From Acidobacteriota bacterium (GTDB lineage Bacteria > Acidobacteriota > Blastocatellia > RBC074), in NCBI GenBank assembly GCA_022072205.1, contig JAJVID010000044.1, forward strand, positions 1-52,856: a stretch of DNA of 52,856 nucleotides, written 5' to 3'. Shown here one piece after another: positions 29,085-38,017 of the stretch. The notes below the pieces were generated by a model. It was not told the origin of the DNA, made no database searches, and saw only the letters and a list, made by a program, of their open reading frames with translations. The number at the start of each line of letters is the position of its first letter. The first letter of the stretch is position 1. The translations under genes were made by a program, and so were the position numbers.

Positions 29085-29899
29085 TTCAGACCTCGCCTCC
29101 TGAACTCGCTCTTCAGCCGAAAAATTCCGATGAATTGGTGGATGCAGATCAGAAAAAGCTTTGAGATAAAGAAGATCGTGGTGCTTCCAATCTTCCGGGC
29201 GTAGTGATGGACCGGAACCTCAAGTATTTCGTGCCCTGCGTAATGCGCACGGACTACAAACTCTGCCGTGAAGAAGGACATGTATTTGACTTCTGGCGCA
29301 AGCTCCTCCGCGACGCTGCGGCGAATGAGCCTGAAGCCCGTGTCCATATCCCGGTAAGGTATGTTGAAAAACAGCCGCAGCAGCAGGTTGTAGCCCCAGG
29401 ACAGGAAGACGCGATAGAACGGATCCTTACGCGGGCTTTTCATTCCCAGAATCACATCGTGAGATTTACGGTGAGATTCGAGCCGCCAGAAATCAATGGC
29501 TGCGAATTGATAGTCGGAGTCCACGATGAACAACCAGGGCTGGGTGGCGTGCGAGATTGCGTCACGCACGGCATCCTGGTATCCCTTGCGCTCGTCGCTC
29601 ATGAACAGCTTGATCGGTAGTTCTTTCTCCAACCGCTCAAGCACCACTTTTGTGTCGTCCGTGCTGCCATCCTCAGCGACGATGACTTCCAACTCCGGCA
29701 CTCGCGTGGCGAGTTCGGCGATGTAATTGCGCAGCGTCTGCTCGATGATGAATGATTCGTTGTGAACAGGAAACACGAGCGAGACGCCACCCAACGCAGG
29801 ATCGGCGGGGCCGCGATGAGGGGCATCGCCGGAGGCTCGACCACGTGAGACTTTCGCGGGCTTATTTAGCGGCTCAGAAAGGCCTGGCTTGGCTGACAT
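29081..29899 (-). CDS. Glycosyltransferase family 2 (DPM1-like)
   Basis: A 272-residue GT-A-fold glycosyltransferase. VSLVFPVHNESFIIEQTL and VIVAEDGSTDDTKVVL mark the nucleotide-binding half, WLFIVDSDYQF gives the D-x-D metal site, and RDMDTGFRLIRR matches dolichol-phosphate mannosyltransferase relatives. The C-terminal 40 residues are hydrophobic (FFISKLFLICIHQFIGIF), so it is membrane-attached. The first 40 residues are low-complexity. ATG 29899 has GGAGG ten bases upstream; the longer frame would overlap rfbF. It is coupled at its end to the membrane protein 26994-29084. Confidence 0.87.
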   Translation of the reverse strand: MSAKPGLSEPLNKPAKVSRGRASGDAPHRGPADPALGGVSLVFPVHNESFIIEQTLRNYIAELATRVPELEVIVAEDGSTDDTKVVLERLEKELPIKLFMSDERKGYQDAVRDAISHATQPWLFIVDSDYQFAAIDFWRLESHRKSHDVILGMKSPRKDPFYRVFLSWGYNLLLRLFFNIPYRDMDTGFRLIRRSVAEELAPEVKYMSFFTAEFVVRAHYAGHEILEVPVHHYARKIGSTTIFFISKLFLICIHQFIGIFRLKSEFRRRGLK

Positions 29900-29916
29900 A
29901 GATTCGATCCTCCCGG

Positions 29917-30687
29917 CTAATCCCAAATCTTCCACGGCGTTTGTCCGCCCGCCCAGAGCGATTCGAGGATATGCTTTTCGCGCAGCGTATCCATAGGCTG
30001 CCAGAAACCGGTGTGGCGAAAGACCATCAATTGTCCATCAGCCGCCAGCCGTTCCAGCGGCTCTCGCTCCAGAATCGTCTGGTCGTCGCTCAGGTAATCG
30101 AAAACGCCTGGTTCAAAAACGAAGAATCCTCCGTTGATCCAGCCTTCGCCCGCTTGCGGCTTCTCGGTGAATTCCGCCACTCGATCTCCGTCGAGCGCCA
30201 GCCCGCCGAACCGCGCCGGCGGGCGCACTGCGGTGATCGTGGCCAGCCGCCCGTGACTGCGGTGAAACGCGACGAGCGAGCGAATATCAACATCGCTCAA
30301 ACAATCTCCGTAAGTCGCCATGAACGTCTCAGCGCCAACGAACTTTTTGAGACGCAGGATGCGCCCGCCGGTCATCGTGTCCAAACCGGTGTCAATCAAT
30401 CCCACGCGCCAATCAACGCTGTTCGAGCTGATCATCTCGCGCGAGCCGCATTTCAGATCAATGAAGTAATCGCTGTGATGCGCGAGGAAGCTGTGAAAAT
30501 ACTCTTTGATTATTTCGCCTCTGTAGCCGCAGGCGACGAGGAAATCTTTGTAACCGTGCGCGGCGTAAATTTGCATGATGTGCCAGAGCATCGGCTTCCC
30601 GCCGATCTCGACCATCGGCTTGGGCCGGACTGAAGTCTCTTCGGCGAGCCGTGTGCCCCGCCCTCCGGCCAGAATAATCACCTGCAT
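29917..30687 (-). CDS. rfbF: Glucose-1-phosphate cytidylyltransferase
   Basis: A 256-residue nucleotidyltransferase that makes CDP-glucose from CTP and glucose 1-phosphate, the entry to CDP-linked deoxysugars. VIILAGGRGTRLAEETSVRP with PKPMVEIGGKPMLWHIM is the RfbF-type signature, followed by GYKDFLVACGYRG, WRVGLIDTG and GWINGGFFVFEPGVFDYL, and FWQPMDTLREK near the end. AAGGTGG lies about six to seven bases before the start. It follows the C-methyltransferase gene with a gap of three bases. The CDP-glucose 4,6-dehydratase gene that normally sits next to rfbF is not in the window. Confidence 0.93.
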   Translation of the reverse strand: MQVIILAGGRGTRLAEETSVRPKPMVEIGGKPMLWHIMQIYAAHGYKDFLVACGYRGEIIKEYFHSFLAHHSDYFIDLKCGSREMISSNSVDWRVGLIDTGLDTMTGGRILRLKKFVGAETFMATYGDCLSDVDIRSLVAFHRSHGRLATITAVRPPARFGGLALDGDRVAEFTEKPQAGEGWINGGFFVFEPGVFDYLSDDQTILEREPLERLAADGQLMVFRHTGFWQPMDTLREKHILESLWAGGQTPWKIWD

Positions 30688-30690
30688 AGC

Positions 30691-31953
30691 TCAAACCACC
30701 TTCGGTTCCGGAATGGGAATGATGAAACGCCCGCCGCGTTCGCGATACTCCGCCTGTTGCCTCATGATCTCTTCGGCGAAGTTCCAGGCGAGGATCAGCA
30801 CGTAATCCGGCTGCCGTTCAATCAACGTTGAAACCGGCAGCACCGGGATATGCGTTCCCGGCGTATACAACCCGACTTTGAGCGGGCTTTTATCAACCGT
30901 GTACGGCAGCAGTTCCGGGCCGATCCCGCAATAATTCAACAAGGTGTTGCCCTTCGCCGGCGCGCTGTAACCCGCCACCGTTTTTCCTTCCCGTTTCAAC
31001 CGCTGCAACAGGCCGACGAGCGATTGGCGATTGGCGGCCACGTCAGCGGCAAGTTTTTCGTAGCGGGCGAAATCGCTCATTCCCGCGCGGCGTTCGTCTT
31101 CGACCCAGTTATCAATCTCCGCCGCGTGACGCTTGTGCTTTTCCCGAAGTCCGGCGTACATCCGCAGCGTGCCGCCGTGAACCGGCAGACGATCCATTCT
31201 GACGATCACCAGCCCGGCTTCTTCGCACAAACGTTTGAGCGACGTGACCGAAAAGTAACAATGATGCTCGTGATAAACCGTGTCGTAAGCCAGCAGGTCA
31301 ATCAGGTCGCGCAGATAAGGCGCTTCGATGATGACCAGTCCATCGTCCATATTCGCCGAGGGATCCGCTGAGGGAAGCAGCGCCGCGCAGCCGCGCAGAA
31401 ACGCCCGCGTGTCGTCAACGTGCGCGAGCACGTTGTTGCCGATGACCGCGCGGGCCGGGCCGCGCGATTGTCGAACCTGTTCGGCGATGTCCGGGTTGAA
31501 AAATTCGTTGACCGTTTCAACGCCGCCCGCGCGCGCGATCTCCGCGATGTTGGTCGCTGGTTCGACGCCCAGAGTCTTTACGCCATGCGGCTGAAAACAT
31601 TTCAACAGGCTGCCGTCATTGCTCGCTATCTCAACCACCAGGTCATCGGCGCCGAGGTTGAGCAAATCAACGACTGTGCGCGCGTAAACGCGATTGTGCG
31701 CCGCGATTGTGTCGGAAGTCCCGGTCACGTAAACGTAATGGCGGAAGAGCGCCTCAGGATCAATCACGTCGGGAATCTGAACGAGCGAACATTCCTCACA
31801 CAAACAGACATCGAGTGGATAGCGCTGCTCATCCGCGAATTCATCCGGAGATTCGAGAAAGGAATTCGCCAACGGTTGCGGGCCAAGAGACAAAAATCGG
31901 CGGAGCCTCTCGGCGCCGCAGGCTCGGCACAATGTTCTCTTGTGATAAATCAT
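30691..31953 (-). CDS. Zinc-binding class I methyltransferase, sugar C-methyltransferase type
   Basis: A 420-residue protein in three parts: an N-terminal zinc-binding domain (CRACGAERLRRF, then CLCEECSLVQIPD), a SAM-binding core (LVVEIASNDGSLLKCFQPHG) and a C-terminal domain (GKTVAGYSAPAKGNTLLNYC). This three-domain form is that of NDP-hexose C-methyltransferases such as TylC3 and NovU, which add a methyl to a keto-sugar carbon. GAGGAG precedes the start. It is paired with rfbF downstream by a three-base gap, so a CDP-keto-sugar is the likely substrate, but this is inference. Confidence 0.88.
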   Translation of the reverse strand: MIYHKRTLCRACGAERLRRFLSLGPQPLANSFLESPDEFADEQRYPLDVCLCEECSLVQIPDVIDPEALFRHYVYVTGTSDTIAAHNRVYARTVVDLLNLGADDLVVEIASNDGSLLKCFQPHGVKTLGVEPATNIAEIARAGGVETVNEFFNPDIAEQVRQSRGPARAVIGNNVLAHVDDTRAFLRGCAALLPSADPSANMDDGLVIIEAPYLRDLIDLLAYDTVYHEHHCYFSVTSLKRLCEEAGLVIVRMDRLPVHGGTLRMYAGLREKHKRHAAEIDNWVEDERRAGMSDFARYEKLAADVAANRQSLVGLLQRLKREGKTVAGYSAPAKGNTLLNYCGIGPELLPYTVDKSPLKVGLYTPGTHIPVLPVSTLIERQPDYVLILAWNFAEEIMRQQAEYRERGGRFIIPIPEPKVV

Positions 31954-31970
31954 CTGTTCGTGCTCCTCGA

Positions 31971-32062
31971 AAAAAGAGCATGGAGTTCAAACTTTAGTTT
32001 GCTGCTTTGGGCCGCTCGAAAATTGAGGTCACAAGCTAAAGCTTGAACTCCACGCTCTTTTT
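31971..32062. repeat. Long inverted repeat, 31-base arms
   Basis: Arms 31971-32001 and 32032-32062 match at 28 of 31 positions around a 30-base loop. The core is GGAGTTCAAGCTTTAGCTTG, a sequence I recognise as a common dispersed intergenic repeat. The right arm ends in TTTTT and the left arm begins with AAAAA, so it could terminate transcription in both directions. It separates the two operon blocks 29081-31953 and 32121-40064. Confidence 0.8.
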
Positions 32063-32120
32063 CATTGTTTCGGGGCGTCGCCAAAAACCACCTGAATGAC
32101 TTTGCGGAAACGCATCGTAT

Positions 32121-32906
32121 TCAGCCTCTCAATGTCGTTTCCAGTTGCGGCTCGTCCGCGCTCGCGGCTGGCAAAGTGGGCCGCTTCATCTCCCGCCGCC
32201 ATTCTTTGGAGAATCGAAACGCGAGCAGCTTGGTAAGGAACTCCCAGCAGGTTTCCATTCTGACATGCGAGAGGCCGTTGCCGCGCATCCGCCCGAAGAC
32301 GTTCAGCTCAATGATCCTCACTCCGAGGTAATAACATTTGATCACGATCTCGGCATCGAGCAGCCAATTCTTGGATTGCAAACCCAGGCCCCGCATCAAC
32401 TCGCGCGGGAGAATTTTGGGATTGCCGTTGACATCAATCGAGCCGAGGCCAGGCCACAGAATCTGAATGAACACGTTGTAGAAAACCGAAATGACTTTGC
32501 GTCGAAACCCGTCCATTCGGAAACGGCGGCGGACTTTGGCCAGCACGTTTCCGCCGCTGGCGATGGCCGCGTCCAGCAATCGCGCCACGTCTTCGGCGTC
32601 AACCTGCCCGTCGGCGGGGATCATGCCAATCCAGGCGCCGGTGCAAACCGGAATCGCGCTGAGAATGCCGTTGCCGTAACCCTGATTTTGTTCGACGCGG
32701 TGATAAACCACCGCCGGATTCTTCGCCGCGAAATCTTTGATGATCTCGCCCGTACGATCCCGCGAGCCGTTATCAACGGCGATCAACTCCAGCCTGTATC
32801 CCGCTTTCTCAAAAGCGGCCAGCAGCCTGGGAATGGTGTAGCCGATTATGGCTTCCTCGTTGTAGCAGGGCACGATCAGCGAAAGGTCAGGTATTTGTCG
32901 CTCCAT
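32121..32906 (-). CDS. Glycosyltransferase family 2
   Basis: A 261-residue GT2. LSLIVPCYNEEAIIGYTIPR, LIAVDNGSRDRTGEII and an acidic stretch PADGQVDAEDV (in place of the usual D-x-D) are visible, with a hydrophobic middle (ISVFYNVFIQILWPGL) that suggests membrane contact. A C-terminal basic tail follows. GGAG lies about ten bases before ATG 32906. It is downstream of the sulfatase gene with a gap of 15 bases. The unusual acidic motif PADGQ is common in DPM-type GT2 enzymes that use other metal ligands; donor unknown. Confidence 0.85.
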   Translation of the reverse strand: MERQIPDLSLIVPCYNEEAIIGYTIPRLLAAFEKAGYRLELIAVDNGSRDRTGEIIKDFAAKNPAVVYHRVEQNQGYGNGILSAIPVCTGAWIGMIPADGQVDAEDVARLLDAAIASGGNVLAKVRRRFRMDGFRRKVISVFYNVFIQILWPGLGSIDVNGNPKILPRELMRGLGLQSKNWLLDAEIVIKCYYLGVRIIELNVFGRMRGNGLSHVRMETCWEFLTKLLAFRFSKEWRREMKRPTLPAASADEPQLETTLRG

Positions 32907-32921
32907 AATTCATCTGCTCCG

Positions 32922-34679
32922 TCAATGCGCGGCCTGCGTCTGATGATTGGGCTGCGCGGCTTCGGCCTGCGAGGTTTGCGATCCCACAACCAGAAGTTGC
33001 TGTAACTGTCTTCGGATTGATTCGGCGCCGGGGTGAACGTCAAACAGGTTCTTTTTCGCCATCGGGTCAACGGTTAATTCATAAAGTTCTTCACGCTGGC
33101 TCTGGGCTTTCAGGTCTTTCAGATATTGCCAGCGATCCCAGATCATCGCCTGAATTTTACTATCGTTGTAGTTCAGAGTAAGCAATGCGGGCGCTGCTTG
33201 CGCTTCAGTCGCGCTTTCTATTGCTGGAAGCGCGGCGCCATGAAACGGCGAATCCGCCAGACCGAGCAGCCGGGTGATGATCGCCGGGATAGCGCGCGTG
33301 CTCGTAACTTGCGTCACTTCACGTCCGGGCGGCAGCTTGCCTGGGCAGATAACGAACATCGGGACTCTGGTCTGCTCAGGATACAGACTGGTGCCGTGTC
33401 CTTCGGGGTCATGGTCATCCGTGTCTTCAGCGCCGAACGACTCGCCGTGATCGGAGGTGATAACGACAAGAGTATTCTTGAGAACGCCGCGCCGTTCCAG
33501 ATCACCGAACAAGTCGCCGATCTGCCCATCGAGCGTATTCAATCCCTGCTCGTAAGCTTCGATCACTTCCCGCTTCGGTGGAGTCTGTTCCCAGAAAGCG
33601 TGATTGAGCCAGCGATGATGAAAAGTCCGGTTCACGTCCATGTAGCAGAGGTAAGCGAAGAAAGGCCGTTCACGATAATCATCCAGAAATTTGAGGAACT
33701 GCGCATTCAACACCGGAGCTTTCTTGCCGCGCCCGGCCTGATGATAGCCTAACTCCCAAAGCGCTCTTCCCACTGCGCGCCCGTACACGGTGCGCCGGAA
33801 CATGTCTTCCCAAAGGTAAACATCGAATCGCAAAAATCCGCGACCCAGATATTCCGGCGTCACCCACGCCGCATTGCTCGAAAACGCTCCAGTCACGTAT
33901 CCGCGCCCGGAAAAATACTCAGCCAGCGTTGGCGTCTTCCTGTCCAACTCGAAGCGTGGCCAATCGGCTCCGTGTTCATGCGGATAACGGCCAGTCAGGA
34001 TCGCCGCTTGAGAAGGCAGCGACCACGACGTGGTAGACCACGCGTTCTGAAACCGCGCTCCCGCAGCCGCGATTCGATCCAGATTCGGAGTGAGCGAGAC
34101 TGCGGCGGGCCGTGTGAAGCTGTCGTATCGCACGGTATCCAAAACGACTATCAGAACGTTCATCGCGGAATGCGGCGCCGGAGGCAGCTTGCGAAACAGC
34201 CATTGCTCACGTGTTTTCTCATAACCCCACGCCCCTGCGCCAACCAACACAATCAGCGCCGGAATCCACAGCAACCGGCGGCGCAGGCGATCCGTCAGCG
34301 CAATCTCAGAGCCGCGCAGTTTGCGGCAAAACGCCGCCGCCAGGCCAAGAGGCAGAATCAATATGGTGACCCAGTGAATGATCCTTGGGGCCGCCAGGAC
34401 TGTAACGAAACCGAGAAAAACAAAGAAGCCGTAAGTGAATAACAACTCCGGCTCCTTCAACCACCTCCGCGCCAGCTTTGTTAGGAGCATTAGCGCCAAC
34501 GCGATTACGAGAAAAAGAATCAGGTTGATGGCAGGCGCGATCCAGAGCGCGTGAACCGAAACTTTGTACGGCGCCAATATCGCCGGATAAGCCCGGCAAA
34601 TGACCAGTACGACTCCCTCCATCAACCCGAAGATTGTCGCCGCCCAGGCGGCTATCACAAAATTGTCCAGTTTCCGCAT
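32922..34679 (-). CDS. Membrane-anchored sulfatase-family protein
   Basis: A 585-residue protein. The first 150 residues hold about five helices. The soluble domain begins MNVLIVVLDTVRYDSF with a metal Asp at 181. The formylglycine position is Ser220 in WSLPSQAAILTG (Ser type, S-x-P-S), but the Arg that normally follows is replaced by Gln, so the usual modification site is imperfect. VVITSDHGESFGAEDTDDHD and the metal His are present. It belongs to the sulfatase/phosphoglycerol-transferase superfamily and could act on sulfate or phospho-glycerol groups of glycans. Its long frame to 34766 overlaps the next gene; ATG 34679 is chosen but has only a weak ribosome site. Confidence 0.8.
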   Translation of the reverse strand: MRKLDNFVIAAWAATIFGLMEGVVLVICRAYPAILAPYKVSVHALWIAPAINLILFLVIALALMLLTKLARRWLKEPELLFTYGFFVFLGFVTVLAAPRIIHWVTILILPLGLAAAFCRKLRGSEIALTDRLRRRLLWIPALIVLVGAGAWGYEKTREQWLFRKLPPAPHSAMNVLIVVLDTVRYDSFTRPAAVSLTPNLDRIAAAGARFQNAWSTTSWSLPSQAAILTGRYPHEHGADWPRFELDRKTPTLAEYFSGRGYVTGAFSSNAAWVTPEYLGRGFLRFDVYLWEDMFRRTVYGRAVGRALWELGYHQAGRGKKAPVLNAQFLKFLDDYRERPFFAYLCYMDVNRTFHHRWLNHAFWEQTPPKREVIEAYEQGLNTLDGQIGDLFGDLERRGVLKNTLVVITSDHGESFGAEDTDDHDPEGHGTSLYPEQTRVPMFVICPGKLPPGREVTQVTSTRAIPAIITRLLGLADSPFHGAALPAIESATEAQAAPALLTLNYNDSKIQAMIWDRWQYLKDLKAQSQREELYELTVDPMAKKNLFDVHPGAESIRRQLQQLLVVGSQTSQAEAAQPNHQTQAAH

Positions 34680-34725
34680 ACCCAGCTTTATGATCCCTGG
34701 TAGCGCGCGCGCTCCCGTTTGCCGC

Positions 34726-36558
34726 TTACTGAGAAGGCGCGCTGCCTTGAAACTGACTGCTCGCAAAGCACGCGTGCGGGGACGAATGCGCCCCCGGGGT
34801 TTTGGGAACCATCACCGAAATATCGGCGATCATACTCATCGGCCACCAATCGTGAATTCCTTGAACGCGGGGAATTCGCCGCACTTCGACATAGTTGGCC
34901 AGAATTGCAGCCTTCACACCTGAACCTCGATCCTGGAAATCGTAGGCGCTTTGATCCGTGAAAATTTGCCGGGCCAGAATCTTGTCGTAAGTCTTCTGTT
35001 CGATTCGTCTGATCGTCTCGGCCAGCGCCGCGCGATTGATCTCCGGCTGATTCTTACCGGCGTGCAGCGAAACCGGCGCGGAGCGATCCTTCATCACAAC
35101 CTTATCTCTGAGATAAATCCACGTGCCGTTATCCAGCAACACCTTCTCCGCAGGCACGCCCTGAAACTCTTTTTCTATGTCGGCGACGTAGCGGTTGAAA
35201 TCAGGCGGGATCGGGTTGCGAGGTTTCCGGGCAAAGCCGAGAGCGCCGAAAAGCAAAATCACCATGAGCACGGCGGCCCCTTCCTGAAACCGATTCAGCA
35301 ACGAAGCTCTGCCTTCGGCGACAGGCCAGATTTTGATCAGCGCGACAAAGAACCAGCAACCGCTGAGCAGGACTCCAGACCCCAAATGATTGGTCACCCA
35401 TGCGACCCCGCTCGTATAAGTCTGAATGCCGAACGCAAGCAGCCAGGAGACCCAAAGCGCTGCCGCCATTCTTGAGCCATTCCGCAGCACGAGCAGCCAA
35501 CCGGCGAACAACCCCATCATCGCGTAATTACGCGCATCAAAAAGATGCTGGACGATTCTGAGGAATGAAACCTGCTTGCTGCCAAGCCCGACAAATACCC
35601 ACCAGACGAAATTGACTCCCCAAAGCAGGTAACACGTCCCTACGGCGACCGACACGGAAATCGCGGAGCATAACAGAAAAAGCAGAACCTGCCGCCTGGG
35701 GACGTTGCCGACCGCCAGCAGATAAACCAAAAATATCCCGGCCCACATCAACTGTTTCTGCTTCACAAGAAATCCCAGGGCCGGTAACACAGCCATCACA
35801 ACCACCAACCATTGCCGCCGCGTCAGCGCGTGCCTGGCGATCAGCCAGTAAGCCGAAACTGCAACCAGCAGCGCGAGGCCGTCATTGTGCAGCGAATGCG
35901 TGTATGGATTGAACTGCCGATCCGTAGCCAAAAGGAAAAGGAAGAGGAACCAGACCGGCGCCCAAAGAAAGCGGTTCATGTATTCACCGTCCGAGAGAAG
36001 CCCGCGCGCCAACAGATCGCAAACGCTTGTCGCCACAACGCAGGCCAGGACGACGTAGGAAAATTGCACCACGCGATAGTACGGAATGGAATCACCATGC
36101 CCGAACGCCGCCGAGATCAGATAGGTTAGGATCGGCGCGCCCGGCGTGTACGGGTAAGAATTGTTATCCTGCGGCGGCGTGTAGATCGGCAGGCCCAATT
36201 GGAACTTGAGAACATCATTCACGAATGGGCTTTCGGAAAAACTGAGAAGGTCAACTGGCAGCTTCAAGTAGGCAGCCAATTGATACGCTGTGGAGAGCGC
36301 CAGGACGGTTCCGACCATCATCAGCGCAGCGATCCCCAGGGCGCCCTGCGGCAGGCTCTCTCTAGTTTTTGGATTGAGAAAGCAGAAAGCAAGGACGGCC
36401 AGCGCGACGATGGCGTCGCCGAACATTGCATAGTTGCTCCAGACGGGCAACGACGCGCTGACCAATCGGCAGAAGACCAGGAAACCAGCCACACCCGCCG
36501 TCAGCGACCCGAAGACCAGAAGCGCCTGTGGAGTTTTTCCGCCCGAACCGGAGGACAT
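34726..36558 (-). CDS. Large integral membrane protein, probable GT-C-type
   Basis: A 610-residue protein with about 12 helices and a C-terminal soluble part of about 150 residues (FNRYVADIEKEFQGVPAEKV). The first long loop has YPYTPGAPILTYLISAAFG and PPQDNNSYPYTPG, resembling the lipid-sugar loop of GT39/GT83-like enzymes. No diagnostic motif is found. Ends 46 bases before the sulfatase start, and follows the phosphatase-family gene with a gap of four bases. Part of the glycan block. Confidence 0.55.
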   Translation of the reverse strand: MSSGSGGKTPQALLVFGSLTAGVAGFLVFCRLVSASLPVWSNYAMFGDAIVALAVLAFCFLNPKTRESLPQGALGIAALMMVGTVLALSTAYQLAAYLKLPVDLLSFSESPFVNDVLKFQLGLPIYTPPQDNNSYPYTPGAPILTYLISAAFGHGDSIPYYRVVQFSYVVLACVVATSVCDLLARGLLSDGEYMNRFLWAPVWFLFLFLLATDRQFNPYTHSLHNDGLALLVAVSAYWLIARHALTRRQWLVVVMAVLPALGFLVKQKQLMWAGIFLVYLLAVGNVPRRQVLLFLLCSAISVSVAVGTCYLLWGVNFVWWVFVGLGSKQVSFLRIVQHLFDARNYAMMGLFAGWLLVLRNGSRMAAALWVSWLLAFGIQTYTSGVAWVTNHLGSGVLLSGCWFFVALIKIWPVAEGRASLLNRFQEGAAVLMVILLFGALGFARKPRNPIPPDFNRYVADIEKEFQGVPAEKVLLDNGTWIYLRDKVVMKDRSAPVSLHAGKNQPEINRAALAETIRRIEQKTYDKILARQIFTDQSAYDFQDRGSGVKAAILANYVEVRRIPRVQGIHDWWPMSMIADISVMVPKTPGAHSSPHACFASSQFQGSAPSQ

Positions 36559-36562
36559 AGCT

Positions 36563-38017
36563 TTATGAGATGTAGCCGAGACCGCTGAGCCGTTCGCGGA
36601 TAATCTCTTCCTCTTCGCCGTAACCGGGTTCGACTAACGGCGCGGCGTTCAGCAGCGATTTCCCCTGCATCGTGTTGGGCACGTCGTAACCGCCGAGTTC
36701 GAGCAGCGTCGGCGCCAAGTCCAGAATGTGCGCGTTGGCAATCTCGCCCTGCGCGCGGCCACTGGGCGCTGCCAGGATGAAACTGCCGTGCTGCGCGTGG
36801 TTGCAATCGTCCGGCCCGGTGTCGTTCTCCTGCACGTGAACCGTTGGATAACCAACGCCGCCAATCGAACGCCAGTAAAGCCCGCCGAAATGCACGATCA
36901 GATCGGGCGCGATGTTGCGCACTGTTTTGTAAATCTCTTCCGGCTTGAAGACCAGCGTGCCCATCGGCTGTCCCTTGTCGTCAACGGTGGCTTCCAATCT
37001 GATTTTGATCTCGTCGCGGAACTTCTCGTAATCGGCCCGGTCAATCGCGCCGTTCGGCTCGCGGCCTTTAACGTTGAAGAAGACGCGCGCGTAATAGCCG
37101 CCTTCGCTCCAGACTTTGGTCTTGTCCCAATTGACGTTGAGCTTGCCGAACGGCGTGATCTCTTTCGGATATTCGTTCAAGACCAGCAGCCCTTCGCGCA
37201 CCAGCCATTCGTTGATGCAGAAGCCGCCGTCCAGCCGCTGGGCGCCGTGATCCGACAGCACAAGCACAGCCGTTTCGTCGTCCAGCAGTTCGAGCAGCGT
37301 CCCAAGCTCTTCGTCGAGGTAGACGTAATAATCGCGGATGACTTCTTCGTAATGATTGCCGGGTTGATGCAGAACGTGATGCGGATCGTGAAATTTCCAG
37401 AAGCCGTGCTGCAGGCGGTCAAGCCCAATCTCGACGAATTGGAAGTAATCCCAATCGGAACTGCGCATGTAATGCCGCACCACGTCGAAATGCTTGCGGC
37501 TCATCGTGTAGATTTCATCCTTGAGCCAGTCTTTCTTCTCGGTGCGAAAACCTTTTACGTCAACCGGATATTCGCCAGTCAGACTGGCGATCTCGTTCTT
37601 CACGTTCGGCGGGTGGGTGTAATTGTCTTTGTTCGTGTCGGGAGTCAGGAAGCAGCCGACGCAAACGCCGTTGACCTTCCGGGGCGGATAGGACGGCGGA
37701 ACGCCGATGATGTTGGCTCGCTTACCTTCGCGCGCCACCTGATCCCAGAGCGCGAGGTCTTGAATTGATTTCGAGTTCACGAAACCAAGACCGTTGTACG
37801 AATAATCCGAGCGGTTGCGAAATCCGTAAACGCCGAGCGAACCGGGGTCCTGACTCGTAGCCATGCACATCCACGCAGGAACGGTGATCGGTGGGATGAC
37901 GCTCTCAAGCCGTCCGTAATAACCCGCCTCCATCAGGCGGCGAAAGTTGGTCAGCCGTTCATCGCCGAACAACAGTTCAGGCGCGGCGCAATCAAGGCCA
38001 ATGACCAGTATCTTCAT
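36563..38017 (-). CDS. Alkaline-phosphatase-superfamily protein (type I phosphodiesterase-like)
   Basis: A 484-residue enzyme of the phosphodiesterase/nucleotide-pyrophosphatase branch. Metal-binding Asp9 sits in ILVIGLDCAAPELLF; the probable nucleophile is Thr45 in PITVPAWMCMATSQDPG; a second metal site is LVLSDHGAQRLDGGF. Long length between these and the C-terminal GGVGYPTVHVQEN fits exported or cytoplasmic sugar phosphodiesterases. It shares a 4-base overlap with the related 603-residue gene, so the two are made together. GGAAGGAGA lies about 12 bases upstream of its start. The substrate is unknown: it may hydrolyse nucleotide sugars, APS-like compounds or glycan phosphodiesters. Confidence 0.82.
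   Translation of the reverse strand: MKILVIGLDCAAPELLFGDERLTNFRRLMEAGYYGRLESVIPPITVPAWMCMATSQDPGSLGVYGFRNRSDYSYNGLGFVNSKSIQDLALWDQVAREGKRANIIGVPPSYPPRKVNGVCVGCFLTPDTNKDNYTHPPNVKNEIASLTGEYPVDVKGFRTEKKDWLKDEIYTMSRKHFDVVRHYMRSSDWDYFQFVEIGLDRLQHGFWKFHDPHHVLHQPGNHYEEVIRDYYVYLDEELGTLLELLDDETAVLVLSDHGAQRLDGGFCINEWLVREGLLVLNEYPKEITPFGKLNVNWDKTKVWSEGGYYARVFFNVKGREPNGAIDRADYEKFRDEIKIRLEATVDDKGQPMGTLVFKPEEIYKTVRNIAPDLIVHFGGLYWRSIGGVGYPTVHVQENDTGPDDCNHAQHGSFILAAPSGRAQGEIANAHILDLAPTLLELGGYDVPNTMQGKSLLNAAPLVEPGYGEEEEIIRERLSGLGYIS

Noticed and set aside
36728..37768. Plus-strand frame of 346 codons opposite the phosphatase-family gene
   Set aside because: Antisense shadow; the minus-strand gene has clear motifs, ribosome site and coupling.
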